From: Pseudomonas viridiflava | GTDB taxonomy: Bacteria > Pseudomonadota > Gammaproteobacteria > Pseudomonadales > Pseudomonadaceae | Assembly (NCBI RefSeq): GCF_900583165.1 | Contig: NZ_UTKY01000001.1 | Coordinates: forward strand, 248,001 to 312,000 | Direction: 5' to 3' | Length of the DNA stretch: 64,000 nt | Shown here: piece by piece, positions 18,658 through 28,339 of the stretch | Numbering within the stretch: position 1 is the stretch's first letter | Layout of the letters: every line of letters starts with the position of its first letter | Notes under the pieces: generated by a model | Database searches by the model: none | Seen by the model: only the letters and a program-made list of their open reading frames with translations | What the model was told of the DNA's origin: nothing | Position numbers and translations under genes: made by a program

Positions 18658-18777
18658 AGCGGGCGTCCATGAGGTTGCGGGCCAAGCATACCGGCTGCAA
18701 TCGATAGACGCACGTTATCAGAAGTTTGTTGGGGATTGAGCGGGGAATGTGCGGGATCTTTCTGTGTGATGAAACCA

Positions 18778-18808
18778 AATGTGGGAGGGGGCTTGCCCCT
18801 CCCACATT
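18778..18808. repeat. Single REP palindrome
   Basis: AATGTGGGAGGGG and its exact inverse flank a five-base loop (GCTTG). It lies just after the tonB stop, between tonB and oxyR, and could end tonB transcripts although no T-run follows. Confidence 0.8.
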
Positions 18809-18823
18809 GTTCCCCACATGCCT

Positions 18824-19573
18824 TTAGCGGCGGCGCTTCTCGATGTTGTACACAAACGGTGCAACGATCTCGATGCTGCCACCCTTGAGCATGTCCGCCG
18901 GCGGCTTGGGCAACGGCTGGGCACGACGGATCATGTCCAGGGTGGCGCGGTCCAGGTCGGCGTTGCCGGAGCGGCCCACCAACTCATAGGACAGCACGTT
19001 GCCGTCAGCATCGACCACGAACTTCAGGCGGTTCAAGCCTTCCTTGCCACGCGCCTGGGCGCCTGGCGGGTACTTCTTGTACTTCTGCAAGTGCGCCAGC
19101 AGGCTGCCTTCCCAAGATGCCTTGGCAGCGACTTGCTGCGGCGACGGGCCTGGTACGGGCTGGGCCGACTTCTCTGCAGGTGCCTGGGTGGGTGGAGCGT
19201 CGCTCGGCGGATCCTCGGAAGGTTTCTCCTTGGGTGGCTCGATTTTCTTCTCTACCGGTTTTGGCGGCTGCGGCTTGGGTTTCGGCTTGACCGGCTTGGG
19301 CACCTGGATCGTCGGCTTGGGCGCCTCGGCCAGTTTCGGCAGGGGCAGTTCTTCGACCGGCGCAGGTGGTTGCGGCGGTGTTACCACCTTTGGCGGTGCC
19401 GGTGGTGGCGGCGCTGGCATCGGCGCGAGGTCGATGACCATGGCAGCCGGCGGTAATTGCACCGTGTGCGGCGCTGACCAATGGAGCGCGATCGCAATCG
19501 CGACGGCATGCACGCCCAGCACGACGGCGAGGCTGGTGCCATAACGCGTCAGTTTGTGGCGCGTCGTGATCAT
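18824..19573 (-). CDS. tonB: Energy-transducing protein TonB
   Basis: 249 residues. A single N-terminal helix (SLAVVLGVHAVAIAIAL, carrying the typical early His) anchors it in the inner membrane. A long Pro/Lys-rich stretch (about residues 45-130, with PKPVKPKPKPQPPKP) spans the periplasm. The C-terminal TonB domain (YPPGAQARGKEGLNRLKFVVDADG) contacts the TonB boxes of outer-membrane receptors. With ExbB and ExbD it powers siderophore and other active uptake. It overlaps exbD by four bases. Regulation by iron is likely given the candidate Fur-like site before exbB. Confidence 0.95.
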   Translation of the reverse strand: MITTRHKLTRYGTSLAVVLGVHAVAIAIALHWSAPHTVQLPPAAMVIDLAPMPAPPPPAPPKVVTPPQPPAPVEELPLPKLAEAPKPTIQVPKPVKPKPKPQPPKPVEKKIEPPKEKPSEDPPSDAPPTQAPAEKSAQPVPGPSPQQVAAKASWEGSLLAHLQKYKKYPPGAQARGKEGLNRLKFVVDADGNVLSYELVGRSGNADLDRATLDMIRRAQPLPKPPADMLKGGSIEIVAPFVYNIEKRRR

Positions 19574-19995
19574 TTCTTGGCTGCCGTCTCAAGTCCGACC
19601 AGGCCTACCTTGAGGTAGCCGGCTGCCCGCAGGGCATCCATCACGCTCATCAGGTCGCCGTAGTCCACGCCCTTGTCGGCCTGGAAGAAGATCGTCGTGT
19701 CCTTCTTGCCTTGGGTCTTGGCGTCGAGCACAGCGCCCAGGGTTTCGGATTTGACTTCTTCTTCGCCCAGGAACAGACGCTGGTCCGCCTTGACGCTGAG
19801 AAACACCGGTTTCTCTGGCCGTGGCGCCGGCTTGGCGCTGGAGGCGGGCAGGTCCACTTTAATGTCCACGGTCGCCAACGGTGCTGCCACCATAAAGATG
19901 ATCAGCAGCACCAGCATCACGTCGATAAACGGCGTGACGTTGATTTCGTGGTTCTCGACGAGTTCGTCGTCGCCTTGATTCAAATGCAGGCCCAT
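19570..19995 (-). CDS. exbD: Biopolymer transport protein ExbD
   Basis: 141 residues with one N-terminal helix (NVTPFIDVMLVLLIIFMVAAPLA) that carries the essential membrane Asp in FIDVML. The periplasmic domain follows. ExbD forms the proton-driven motor with ExbB and passes energy to TonB. It starts six bases after the exbB stop and ends within the tonB start (ATGA), so all three are one operon. Confidence 0.96.
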   Translation of the reverse strand: MGLHLNQGDDELVENHEINVTPFIDVMLVLLIIFMVAAPLATVDIKVDLPASSAKPAPRPEKPVFLSVKADQRLFLGEEEVKSETLGAVLDAKTQGKKDTTIFFQADKGVDYGDLMSVMDALRAAGYLKVGLVGLETAAKK

Positions 19996-20001
19996 GGCCG
20001 A

Positions 20002-20961
20002 TTACCCCACTTTCACCATGTGCGGTTGCGAGCTGCGCTCGGTAGGCAGGTGATCGAGGTCGCGGCTGACCAGCAGCAGGACTTCTGCCGACGCGTCCGA
20101 TACCTGGGCCTTGTAGCCGGCAATCGAGCGGGCGAAGACGTTGTAGATCACCACCGCAGGAATTGCCGCAACCAGGCCCAGGGCGGTTGCCAGCAGGGCT
20201 TCGGCGATGCCAGGAGCAACGACGGCAAGGTTGGTGGTTTGGGTTTTGGCGATGCCGATGAAGCTGTTCATGATGCCCCACACGGTGCCGAACAGGCCGA
20301 CGAACGGCGCGGTAGAGCCGATGGTCGCCAGCACGCCGGTGCCACTGCTCATGTTACGGCCGCAAGCTGCAACCAGACGCTCCAGGCGGAAGGCCACACG
20401 CTCCTTGATGCCTTCTTTTTCGCGGGTGTTGGCCGACAGGCGCATCTCTTCGAGCGCGTCGTGCACCAGGGTGTTGGCCAAGGTGCCCTTCTTGGTCGCG
20501 CTTTCGCTGGCTTCCTTGAGGGTGGTGGCCTTTTTCAGGTGGACGATCTCAGTGCGCAGGCGACGCTTGGCGCCCAGCAGCTCGAAGCCTTTGGCGATCC
20601 AGATGGTCCAGGTGATGATCGACGCGATGGCCAGGCCGATCATCACGGCTTTCACCACGACGTCTGCGTTCTGGTACATACCCCATGGGGACAGGTCGTG
20701 GGCCATGCCCAGGGTGTTGTCTTCTTCCAGGACTACGCCGGTCTCGTCGGCAGCAGCCGGGTCGGCAGCCAGGGCCGGGTCGGTGGCCGCGGGTGCCGGG
20801 GCTGGCGCAGCAGCGTTTTGCTCGGCAGCGGGTGGGGTGGCTGGCGCGGTGGCATCAGCGAAGGCGGCGGTCGGCGCCAGCAGTACGCTGAACAGCAATG
20901 CGGCAATCGCGCGCCAGGCGCGAGATGTGGTTGGCGAAGCGGGGGTTGTATTACGTGTCAT
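20002..20961 (-). CDS. exbB: Biopolymer transport protein ExbB with long N-terminal periplasmic extension
   Basis: 319 residues, longer than E. coli ExbB (about 244). A signal-like N-terminus ends at FADA, then an Ala/Pro-rich periplasmic stretch of about 60 residues precedes the first core helix (VVKAVMIGLAIASIITWTIW). The MotA/TolQ/ExbB core (LATIGSTAPFVGLFGTVWGI, GIAEALLATALGLVAAIPAV) is intact. Such extended ExbB proteins are known in Pseudomonas; the role of the extension is unclear. It is the first gene of exbB-exbD-tonB. Confidence 0.95.
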   Translation of the reverse strand: MTRNTTPASPTTSRAWRAIAALLFSVLLAPTAAFADATAPATPPAAEQNAAAPAPAPAATDPALAADPAAADETGVVLEEDNTLGMAHDLSPWGMYQNADVVVKAVMIGLAIASIITWTIWIAKGFELLGAKRRLRTEIVHLKKATTLKEASESATKKGTLANTLVHDALEEMRLSANTREKEGIKERVAFRLERLVAACGRNMSSGTGVLATIGSTAPFVGLFGTVWGIMNSFIGIAKTQTTNLAVVAPGIAEALLATALGLVAAIPAVVIYNVFARSIAGYKAQVSDASAEVLLLVSRDLDHLPTERSSQPHMVKVG

Positions 20962-21044
20962 GCTGGCCGGACCTGAGAGGGAAAATGGGTGATCGTCCTA
21001 CCAGACCCTGGGAGGGGGCCGAGGACAAATGGGCCGTTATTATT

Positions 21045-21063
21045 GCAAGTAATTCTTGTTAAC
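21045..21063 (-). promoter_or_regulatory. Candidate Fur-like operator upstream of exbB
   Basis: The 19-base stretch GCAAGTAATTCTTGTTAAC, with core inverted repeat CAAG-TAATT-CTTG, matches about 13 of 19 positions of the Pseudomonas-style Fur pattern GCAAATGATTCTCATTTGC as I recall it. It lies about 85 bases upstream of the exbB start. It also sits about 90 bases before the divergent epimerase-like gene, so either gene could be the target. Confidence 0.35.
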
Positions 21064-21152
21064 AGAAGTAATACAGTAACTTTATTTGTGCTTTTTCTGG
21101 CCGCCGGTCTGCCGCGAAGGCTAATCTAGACCTTTCAGTACGGAGTTTTGTG

Positions 21153-22004
21153 ATGTCAGCGCCTTCTGTTGTAATTGCCGGATGCGGCGACGTGGGTAGC
21201 CGGCTGGCTAGCCAATTGCTCGCCTCGGAATGGGAGGTTCACGGCCTGCGGCGTGATATTTCGCGCCTTCCCGAAGGCGTGATTGGCATTGCCGGGGACC
21301 TGTTCAACAAGGATTGTCCTGATACCTGGCCGATCGGCGGGGTGGACTACCTGGTGTATTGCGCGGCGGCAACCGACCACGATGAAGCCGGGTATCGCGC
21401 GGCTTACGTGCAGGGCCTGAAACATGTGCTGGAGTGGTTGCAGGACTACGGGCAAGCGCCCAAGCACCTGATTTTTGTGTCCAGCAGCAGTGTGTATGGG
21501 CAGCAGAATGGCGAGAAGGTCGACGAAACATCTGACACTTTGGCGCAGGGTTATTCCGGGAAGGTGATGCTGGAAGCCGAGCAAGTTGCGCTGGATAGCG
21601 GCATTCCGGCGAGCATTGTGCGCCTCACCGGCATCTATGGGCCAGGTCGCGAGTGGCTGCTGACCCAGGTTCGCCAAGGCTATCGCGTGGCGATTGACCC
21701 ACCTTTATATGGCAACCGCATTCATGCGGATGACGCGGCGGGGTTGCTGGCGTTTTTGTTGCGGCATGTGGAGCAGGGCGGTCGGTTGGACCAGGTCTAC
21801 ATCGGTGTTGACGATGCTCCGGCGCCGTTGGCCGAGGTGGTGGATTGGTTGCGTGAGTATCTGCGTGTGACCGAGTGGTCGGATGACGCCAGTGTACGGC
21901 GTGCGGGGAGCAAGCAGTGCAGCAATGCCCGAGCAAAGGCGTTGGGTTGGATGCCGACTTATCCAACCTATCGTGAAGGGTATGCTTCTATTCTAAAGGG
22001 CTGA
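21153..22004 (+). CDS. NAD(P)-dependent epimerase/dehydratase-like protein (YeeZ-like)
   Basis: 283 residues from ATG 21153; GTG 21150 is directly before it, and CGGAG lies at 21141. The nucleotide-binding site GCGDVGSRLA is at the N-terminus. The short-chain Ser/Tyr region is altered: VSSSSVYGQ carries the YG that often forms part of the extended-SDR active site, but YxxxK is not obvious (YSGKVMLEAEQ is the nearest). Extended-SDR features continue with RLTGIYGPGREWL and RIHADDAAGLLAFLL. Related to E. coli YeeZ, whose substrate is unknown. It is divergent from exbB. Confidence 0.85.
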   Translation: MSAPSVVIAGCGDVGSRLASQLLASEWEVHGLRRDISRLPEGVIGIAGDLFNKDCPDTWPIGGVDYLVYCAAATDHDEAGYRAAYVQGLKHVLEWLQDYGQAPKHLIFVSSSSVYGQQNGEKVDETSDTLAQGYSGKVMLEAEQVALDSGIPASIVRLTGIYGPGREWLLTQVRQGYRVAIDPPLYGNRIHADDAAGLLAFLLRHVEQGGRLDQVYIGVDDAPAPLAEVVDWLREYLRVTEWSDDASVRRAGSKQCSNARAKALGWMPTYPTYREGYASILKG

Positions 22005-22019
22005 AATACAGTCAAAAAT

Positions 22020-22032
22020 GTGGGAGGAGGCT
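22020..22032. repeat. Degenerate half-REP
   Basis: GTGGGAGGAGGCT resembles the left arm of the GTGGGAGGGGGCT REP class with one change and no partner arm. It lies between two convergent 3' ends. Confidence 0.45.
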
Positions 22033-22044
22033 GTGCAGTGGCGG

Positions 22045-22767
22045 TTATTGCTTTTCAAGCAGCCATCGGCGAGGGCCAGGGGTGAACTGGGGTATCTCAT
22101 CCATCTGCGCAGTATTGATCGCCTGGAAGATTTCCAGCTGCTTGCCCTTGCGCACAAAAATCCATGATTGCCCATGGCCTGCAGCGCCCAGGTAAATCGT
22201 GTCATGGCCAGCGCCTTGGGACGAACAGTCGCCGTCCAGGCAAAGCTCATAGCGAACTATGTCAGTGAGCCCTGAGACCTCGCCATCCGCGTCAAAAACA
22301 ACGGGCCCCCCTGCACCTGGGCCTTCCACAATGTGCCATCGCCCTCCCAGATACGCCGCATTCAGCGCTTTTCGAAAGGTAGTGCTCCGCGTCGCTCCCA
22401 CGCTGGGGGCCTCGACGGGGCGCTGAAACGTCAGTTGGGGGTAGTGCGCTTTGGCTTTTTGAATCAATTGCTCGCCGTCAAAACGCAGCTCGTCGGTGCC
22501 AAAGCCGTTGTAGTCGACGGTCCAGGTATCTGGTGCGGTCTGCCGCAGCACGCCTTCGCCTGTTTCGAAGCCGTTACTGGCGCGTGCTTTGCCCGTGAGT
22601 GTGTCGATTTCCCATTCGAGGTTCGAGCCTGCGGTGTTCAATGGGCGGCCTTGCGCTGCGGCATCGATCAAGGCCTGGTTGATCCAGATTCCATTGATAT
22701 CAGGGGCCGCTTGAATATGGCCGCAGGTAACCAGTAATGATAATCCAAGGGCAATAAATTTAAGCAT
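22045..22767 (-). CDS. Exported protein of unknown function, paralogue of the next gene upstream
   Basis: 240 residues from the ATG at 22767; a longer frame would need a TTG. A cleavable signal is likely (MLKFIALGLSLLVTCGHIQAA). The mature part starts with DINGIWINQALIDAAAQG and has one Cys pair (CLDGDC). The last 39 residues (from WIFVRKGKQLEIF to the end) differ from the lipoprotein at 22842-23588 at only six positions, and moderate similarity runs along the whole length. I do not recognise the family. The arrangement indicates a tandem duplication in which this copy is soluble or secreted and the other is lipidated. A terminator separates the two. Confidence 0.8.
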   Translation of the reverse strand: MLKFIALGLSLLVTCGHIQAAPDINGIWINQALIDAAAQGRPLNTAGSNLEWEIDTLTGKARASNGFETGEGVLRQTAPDTWTVDYNGFGTDELRFDGEQLIQKAKAHYPQLTFQRPVEAPSVGATRSTTFRKALNAAYLGGRWHIVEGPGAGGPVVFDADGEVSGLTDIVRYELCLDGDCSSQGAGHDTIYLGAAGHGQSWIFVRKGKQLEIFQAINTAQMDEIPQFTPGPRRWLLEKQ

Positions 22768-22806
22768 GAGGCCGTCCCGGGGCAGTTTCAAACCACGCGC
22801 AGGCTA

Positions 22807-22834
22807 AAGAAAAAGGAGCCTTTCGGCTCCTTTG
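22807..22834 (-). terminator. Terminator between the paralogues
   Basis: On the minus strand AAAGGAGCC-GAAA-GGCTCCTTTTT forms a tight stem with a GAAA tetraloop and a T-rich tail. It lies just after the stop of the gene at 22842-23588. Confidence 0.85.
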
Positions 22835-22841
22835 TTCTGTA

Positions 22842-23588
22842 TCACTGTTTTTCCAACAGCCACTGGCGGGGGCCAGGTGTAAACGATGGCACTTCATCCG
22901 TTTGCGCGGTATTGATCGCCTGGAATATCTCCAGCTGCTTGTCCTTGCGCACGAAAATCCACGGATTGCCCTGGCCATTCAGTTGCAGCCAGATGCTGTC
23001 ATAGCCGCCGCTCATGGACGCGCAGTCTCCCGCCAGGCACAGCGAGTACTGATCAACATTGGGTAAGCCGGCCACTTTGCCGTTGGCCTGGAATTGCACG
23101 ATGGCGCCGCTGCCGAAGCCGTCCAGAATCTTCCAGTCACCGCCCATATAGGCAGCATAGAGCGCACGCTCGAAGTTGGCGCCCAATGGCGCGCCTTCCG
23201 GTGCGGGCTCTTTTGGGCGAGCAAACAGCTGCTCAGGCTCATTGTCGTTGGCCACCTGCAGCAGTTGCTTGCCTTTGCGCTTGAGTTCGGTGGCAGAGCT
23301 GCCGTAGAAGTCGACGCTCCAGGCGCCGGACTGTTCACCCAGCAACTTGCCTTCCGCTACTTCAAAACCGTTGTAGTAGCGCGCCTGTGCTGCCTTGGTA
23401 TTGACCTCCCATTCGAGGGTCGGGCCAAAGCTCTGCAGGGCTTCACGCAAAGGGCCGCCCTTGGCTGCCGCATCGATGGCGACCTGGTTGATCCAGGTGC
23501 CGCTCACCTCTAGGTCGGTGGGGTTGCTGGCGCAGCCGCCGAGCAGCAGGGTGAGCACTGATGAGGCTACAAGAAGCGCTTTGCGCAT
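22842..23588 (-). CDS. Lipoprotein of unknown function, tandem paralogue
   Basis: 248 residues. The lipobox LLGGC (about Cys19) follows a short signal, with Ala at +2, so outer-membrane lipidation is predicted. The mature domain begins VSGTWINQVAIDAAAKGGPL, parallel to GIWINQALIDAAAQGRPL in the downstream copy, and shares the Cys pair (CLAGDC) and the conserved ending FTPGPRQWLLEKQ. The repeated W, Y and F positions suggest a beta-rich fold, but no known domain is recognised. It has its own terminator, so the pair need not be co-expressed. Confidence 0.82.
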   Translation of the reverse strand: MRKALLVASSVLTLLLGGCASNPTDLEVSGTWINQVAIDAAAKGGPLREALQSFGPTLEWEVNTKAAQARYYNGFEVAEGKLLGEQSGAWSVDFYGSSATELKRKGKQLLQVANDNEPEQLFARPKEPAPEGAPLGANFERALYAAYMGGDWKILDGFGSGAIVQFQANGKVAGLPNVDQYSLCLAGDCASMSGGYDSIWLQLNGQGNPWIFVRKDKQLEIFQAINTAQTDEVPSFTPGPRQWLLEKQ

Positions 23589-23645
23589 TACGAAATCCTT
23601 CTGAAACAGGGTCGGCGCAGCCTGGGGAGGGCTACGCCGGGTGTT

Positions 23646-24026
23646 TTACTCGATGACCAGAATCGCGTCCATCTCAACCTGCGCGCCCTTTGGCAGGGCC
23701 GCAACGCCGATGGCGGCGCGGGCTGGGTACGGCTGTTCGAAGTACTTGCCCATGATCTCGTTGACCTTGGCGAAGTGGCTCAGGTCGGTGAGGAAAATGT
23801 TCAGTTTGACGATGTCCTTGAACGAGCCGCCGGCGGCTTCGGCCACGGACTTGAGGTTCTCAAAGACCTGTACGGTCTGGGCTTCGAAGCCTTCCACCAG
23901 TTCCATGGTCTTTGGGTCCAGCGGGATCTGGCCGGACATGTAGACAGTGTTGCCTGCCTTGATGGCCTGGGAGTAGGTGCCGATGGCGGCTGGGGCCTTG
24001 TCGCTGGTGATAACGGTCTTGGTCAT
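23646..24026 (-). CDS. ridA: RidA family imine/enamine deaminase
   Basis: 126 residues, the whole RidA fold. Typical motifs are present: [25 protein letters not shown], and [23 protein letters not shown] near the C-terminus, with the active-site Arg in PARAAIG. RidA hydrolyses reactive 2-aminoacrylate and related imines made by PLP enzymes. It lies 24 bases after spoT in the same direction, as in other Pseudomonas, so it is the last gene of the gmk-rpoZ-spoT block. Confidence 0.94.
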   Translation of the reverse strand: MTKTVITSDKAPAAIGTYSQAIKAGNTVYMSGQIPLDPKTMELVEGFEAQTVQVFENLKSVAEAAGGSFKDIVKLNIFLTDLSHFAKVNEIMGKYFEQPYPARAAIGVAALPKGAQVEMDAILVIE

Positions 24027-24050
24027 GAATGACTCCTTGTAATGGATCGC

Positions 24051-26156
24051 TTATGCACGCATGCGGGTGATGCGGATCACACCGGTCAAGGCGCGCAGTT
24101 TCTTGATCACGCGGGCCAGGTGCACGCGGTCGTGCACGCTGACGACCAGTTGGACCACGCTGATGCGACCATCGCGTTCGTCCATGCTGATCTTCTCGAT
24201 ATTGCCGTCGGCCGCATTGACGCTGCTGGCCAGCAGGGCGATCAGCCCGCGCTGGTGTTCCAGCTCCACGCGCAGCTCGACGTTGAATTCGCCGGTGACA
24301 TCCTTGGCCCACGAAAGCTGGATGCATTTTTCGGGGTTGTGGCGGATTTCGGTGATGTTGCGGCAGTTGTCCAGGTGCACCACCATGCCTTTGCCGGCGG
24401 AAAGATGGCCGACAATCGGGTCACCCGGGATTGGCGTGCAGCACTTGGCATAACTGAGCACCAGGCCCTCAGTCCCGCGAATTGCCAGCGGGCCTTCAGG
24501 GCTTGGCAATTGCTCACCTTCGCCCAGCAGGCGACGGGCGACCACGTAGGCCATGCGGTTGCCCAGGCCGATATCTTCCAACAGGTCTTCGACGGTTTCC
24601 TGACGATACTCGTGGAGCATTGCTTGCACGCGCTCTTGCGGGATCTTGTCCAGGGCGCTGTCAAAACCGTTGAGCACTTTGTTCAGCAGGCGTTCGCCCA
24701 GGCTGATGGACTCGGAGCGGCGCTGCAGTTTCAACGCGTGGCGAATGTGGGTGCGAGCTTTGCCGGTAACCACGAAGTTGAGCCATGCCGGGTTCGGGCG
24801 TGCGCCGGGTGCGCTGACGATCTCCACCGTAGAGCCACTTTGCAGCGGTTCGGACAACGGTGCCAGCCGGCGATTGATCCGGCAGGCAATGCAGCTGTTG
24901 CCCACGTCGGTGTGCACTGCGTAGGCAAAGTCGACCGCCGTGGAGCCTTTGGGCAGCTCCATGATCCGGCCTTTGGGCGTGAACACGTAGACCTCGTCCG
25001 GGAACAGGTCGATCTTCACGCTTTCGATAAATTCGAGGGAGTTACCCGCACGTTGCTGCATTTCCAGCACGCCTTTGACCCACTGGCGGGCGCGGGCGTG
25101 CGTGCCTTTGGGCTGCTCGTCGCCGCTGGACTTGTACAGCCAATGGGCGGCGATGCCATTGTTGGCCATCTCTTCCATTTCGCGGGTGCGGATCTGGATC
25201 TCGATCGGCACGCCATGCATACCAAACAGGGTGGTATGCAGCGATTGATAGCCGTTGGCCTTGGGGATCGCGATGTAGTCCTTAAAACGCCCTGGCAGGG
25301 GTTTGTACAAATTATGTACAGCGCCCAGCACGCGGTAGCAGGTGTCGACCTTGTCGACGATGATCCGGAACGCATACACGTCCATGATCTCGTTGAAAGC
25401 CCGGCGCTTGCCGCGCATCTTTTTGTAGATGCCGTAGATGTGCTTCTGGCGGCCGCTGACTTCACCCTCGATCTCATCAATCGCCAGGCAATGGCTCAGG
25501 GACTCTTCGATCTTGTTGACGATTTCCTTGCGGTTGCCCCGAGCGCGCTTGACCGCCTGGTAAATGCGCGCCGAACGCATCGGGTGCATGGCCTTGAAGC
25601 CGAGGTCTTCGAACTCGATACGAATGGCATGCATGCCCAGCCGATTGGCGATGGGTGCGTAGATTTCCAGGGTTTCCTTGGCAATGCGCCGGCGTTTTTC
25701 ACCGGACAGCACTTCCAGCGTGCGCATGTTGTGCAGCCGGTCGGCCAGCTTGACCAGGATCACCCGGATATCGCGGGCCATGGCCATGGCCATTTTCTGG
25801 AAGTTTTCGGCCTGGGCTTCAGCCTTGGTCTCGAAGTTCATCTGGGTCAGTTTGCTGACCCCGTCGACCAGCTCGGCCACGGTTTCGCCAAATTGCGCGC
25901 TGAGCGCCTCTTTGGCGATGCCGGTATCTTCGATCACGTCATGCAGCATCGCGGCCATCAGGCTCTGATGGTCCATGTGCATGTCGGCAAGAATATTTGC
26001 CACCGCAAGAGGATGGGTGACATACGCCTCGCCACTGCGGCGGCGTTGGCCGTCGTGGGCTTGTTCGGCGTAGAAATACGCTCGGCGGACCAGGTTGACC
26101 TGGTCTGGGCCGAGGTAGGCCGATAAGCGATCGGCGAGGGCGTCTATGCTCGGCAA
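24051..26156 (-). CDS. spoT: Bifunctional (p)ppGpp synthetase/hydrolase SpoT
   Basis: 701 residues, close to E. coli SpoT (702). In order: HD hydrolase domain (THPLAVANILADM, MLHDVIEDTG), RelA/SpoT synthetase domain (PLPGRFKDYIAIPKANGYQS), TGS domain (VFTPKGRIMELPKGSTAVDF), zinc-finger/helical region and C-terminal ACT domain. The HD motif is intact, so hydrolysis is expected; the synthetase is typical for SpoT. It sets the level of the stringent alarmone during starvation. It starts 60 bases after rpoZ, the omega subunit that is part of the ppGpp site on RNA polymerase. Confidence 0.97.
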   Translation of the reverse strand: MPSIDALADRLSAYLGPDQVNLVRRAYFYAEQAHDGQRRRSGEAYVTHPLAVANILADMHMDHQSLMAAMLHDVIEDTGIAKEALSAQFGETVAELVDGVSKLTQMNFETKAEAQAENFQKMAMAMARDIRVILVKLADRLHNMRTLEVLSGEKRRRIAKETLEIYAPIANRLGMHAIRIEFEDLGFKAMHPMRSARIYQAVKRARGNRKEIVNKIEESLSHCLAIDEIEGEVSGRQKHIYGIYKKMRGKRRAFNEIMDVYAFRIIVDKVDTCYRVLGAVHNLYKPLPGRFKDYIAIPKANGYQSLHTTLFGMHGVPIEIQIRTREMEEMANNGIAAHWLYKSSGDEQPKGTHARARQWVKGVLEMQQRAGNSLEFIESVKIDLFPDEVYVFTPKGRIMELPKGSTAVDFAYAVHTDVGNSCIACRINRRLAPLSEPLQSGSTVEIVSAPGARPNPAWLNFVVTGKARTHIRHALKLQRRSESISLGERLLNKVLNGFDSALDKIPQERVQAMLHEYRQETVEDLLEDIGLGNRMAYVVARRLLGEGEQLPSPEGPLAIRGTEGLVLSYAKCCTPIPGDPIVGHLSAGKGMVVHLDNCRNITEIRHNPEKCIQLSWAKDVTGEFNVELRVELEHQRGLIALLASSVNAADGNIEKISMDERDGRISVVQLVVSVHDRVHLARVIKKLRALTGVIRITRMRA

Positions 26157-26216
26157 AGGAATGACTCCTGCCGCATGCGTTGACCCCGCGCCGTGCTACG
26201 TCGACCAGGCATAGAC

Positions 26217-26480
26217 TTAGACGGCCTCGTTGGACTCGTCCTCGAACGCTGCAAACAGCGGTTCGTCTTCAACGATTTCGGCGTTGGCAATGAACTCGTA
26301 GCTCATCAGGCCTTCAGCGATTTCACGCAGGGCTACAACGGTAGGCTTGTCGTTTTCCCACTGGACCAGGGGCTCTTTGCCGCCAGTGGCCAGTTGACGG
26401 GCACGCTTGGTAGAGAGCATGACCAGCTCAAAGCGGTTATCCACGTGTTCTAGGCAGTCTTCAACGGTTACGCGGGCCAT
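26217..26480 (-). CDS. rpoZ: RNA polymerase omega subunit
   Basis: 87 residues with the omega signature ([19 protein letters not shown], then [13 protein letters not shown] and [13 protein letters not shown]). Omega helps assemble RNA polymerase and forms part of ppGpp binding site 1. It lies upstream of spoT in the conserved gmk-rpoZ-spoT order. The 167-base gap behind gmk contains hairpins, so it may have its own promoter. Confidence 0.97.
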   Translation of the reverse strand: MARVTVEDCLEHVDNRFELVMLSTKRARQLATGGKEPLVQWENDKPTVVALREIAEGLMSYEFIANAEIVEDEPLFAAFEDESNEAV

Positions 26481-26543
26481 GGTATTCCTCGGAGCGAATG
26501 CAAGATGCGCGCTGCCCGGTTGGGCGAGCGGACTGAGCAGTTT

Positions 26544-26635
26544 AAAAAATCACCAGCGTTTAGGGAAGCGCTGATTTTTCGCGAGCCTTCGTAAAACCGC
26601 TGTAAGCGCCAATGTAAAGCCCTTGCAGCGGTTTT
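26544..26635 (-). other. Two hairpin-forming inverted repeats between gmk and rpoZ
   Basis: Repeat 1 (26593-26602 with 26626-26635) pairs AAAACCGCTG with CAGCGGTTTT across a 23-base loop. Repeat 2 (26544-26579) joins AAAAAATCACCAGCG and CGCTGATTTTT around a short loop and ends in T-runs on both strands, like a bidirectional terminator. Read on the minus strand they follow the gmk stop and precede rpoZ, so they could end or attenuate gmk transcripts. Confidence 0.55.
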
Positions 26636-26647
26636 GGGAAGAGCCTA

Positions 26648-28142
<1,495 letters not shown>

Positions 28143-28296
28143 GGAGGTACCTCGCGTTGCAGTCCCGCAAACACGGGCTGATGGTTAAGAAGGCGCAGGA
28201 TTGTAGCGCAGTGGGGCGAATGCGCCCAAGCAAAGGGCGTAAGGCTGGCCATTCGTAACCGAATTTTTAGAAGTGCCCCGAATCGGTTCACGGCTC

Positions 28297-28302
28297 TATA
28301 AT
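28297..28302 (+). promoter_or_regulatory. Candidate -10 box for rph
   Basis: TATAAT stands 38 bases before the rph start in the 197-base divergent gap. No good -35 lies 17 bases upstream (TGCCCC), so the call rests on the perfect -10. Confidence 0.45.
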
Positions 28303-28339
28303 GCTCGGCAGTTTTTCGTCCTCAGTACAGGTAGCCTCT

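Noticed and set aside
24042..26126. 694-codon open frame on the plus strand opposite spoT
   Set aside because: Shadow of spoT; low-complexity composition, no motif and no ribosome site.
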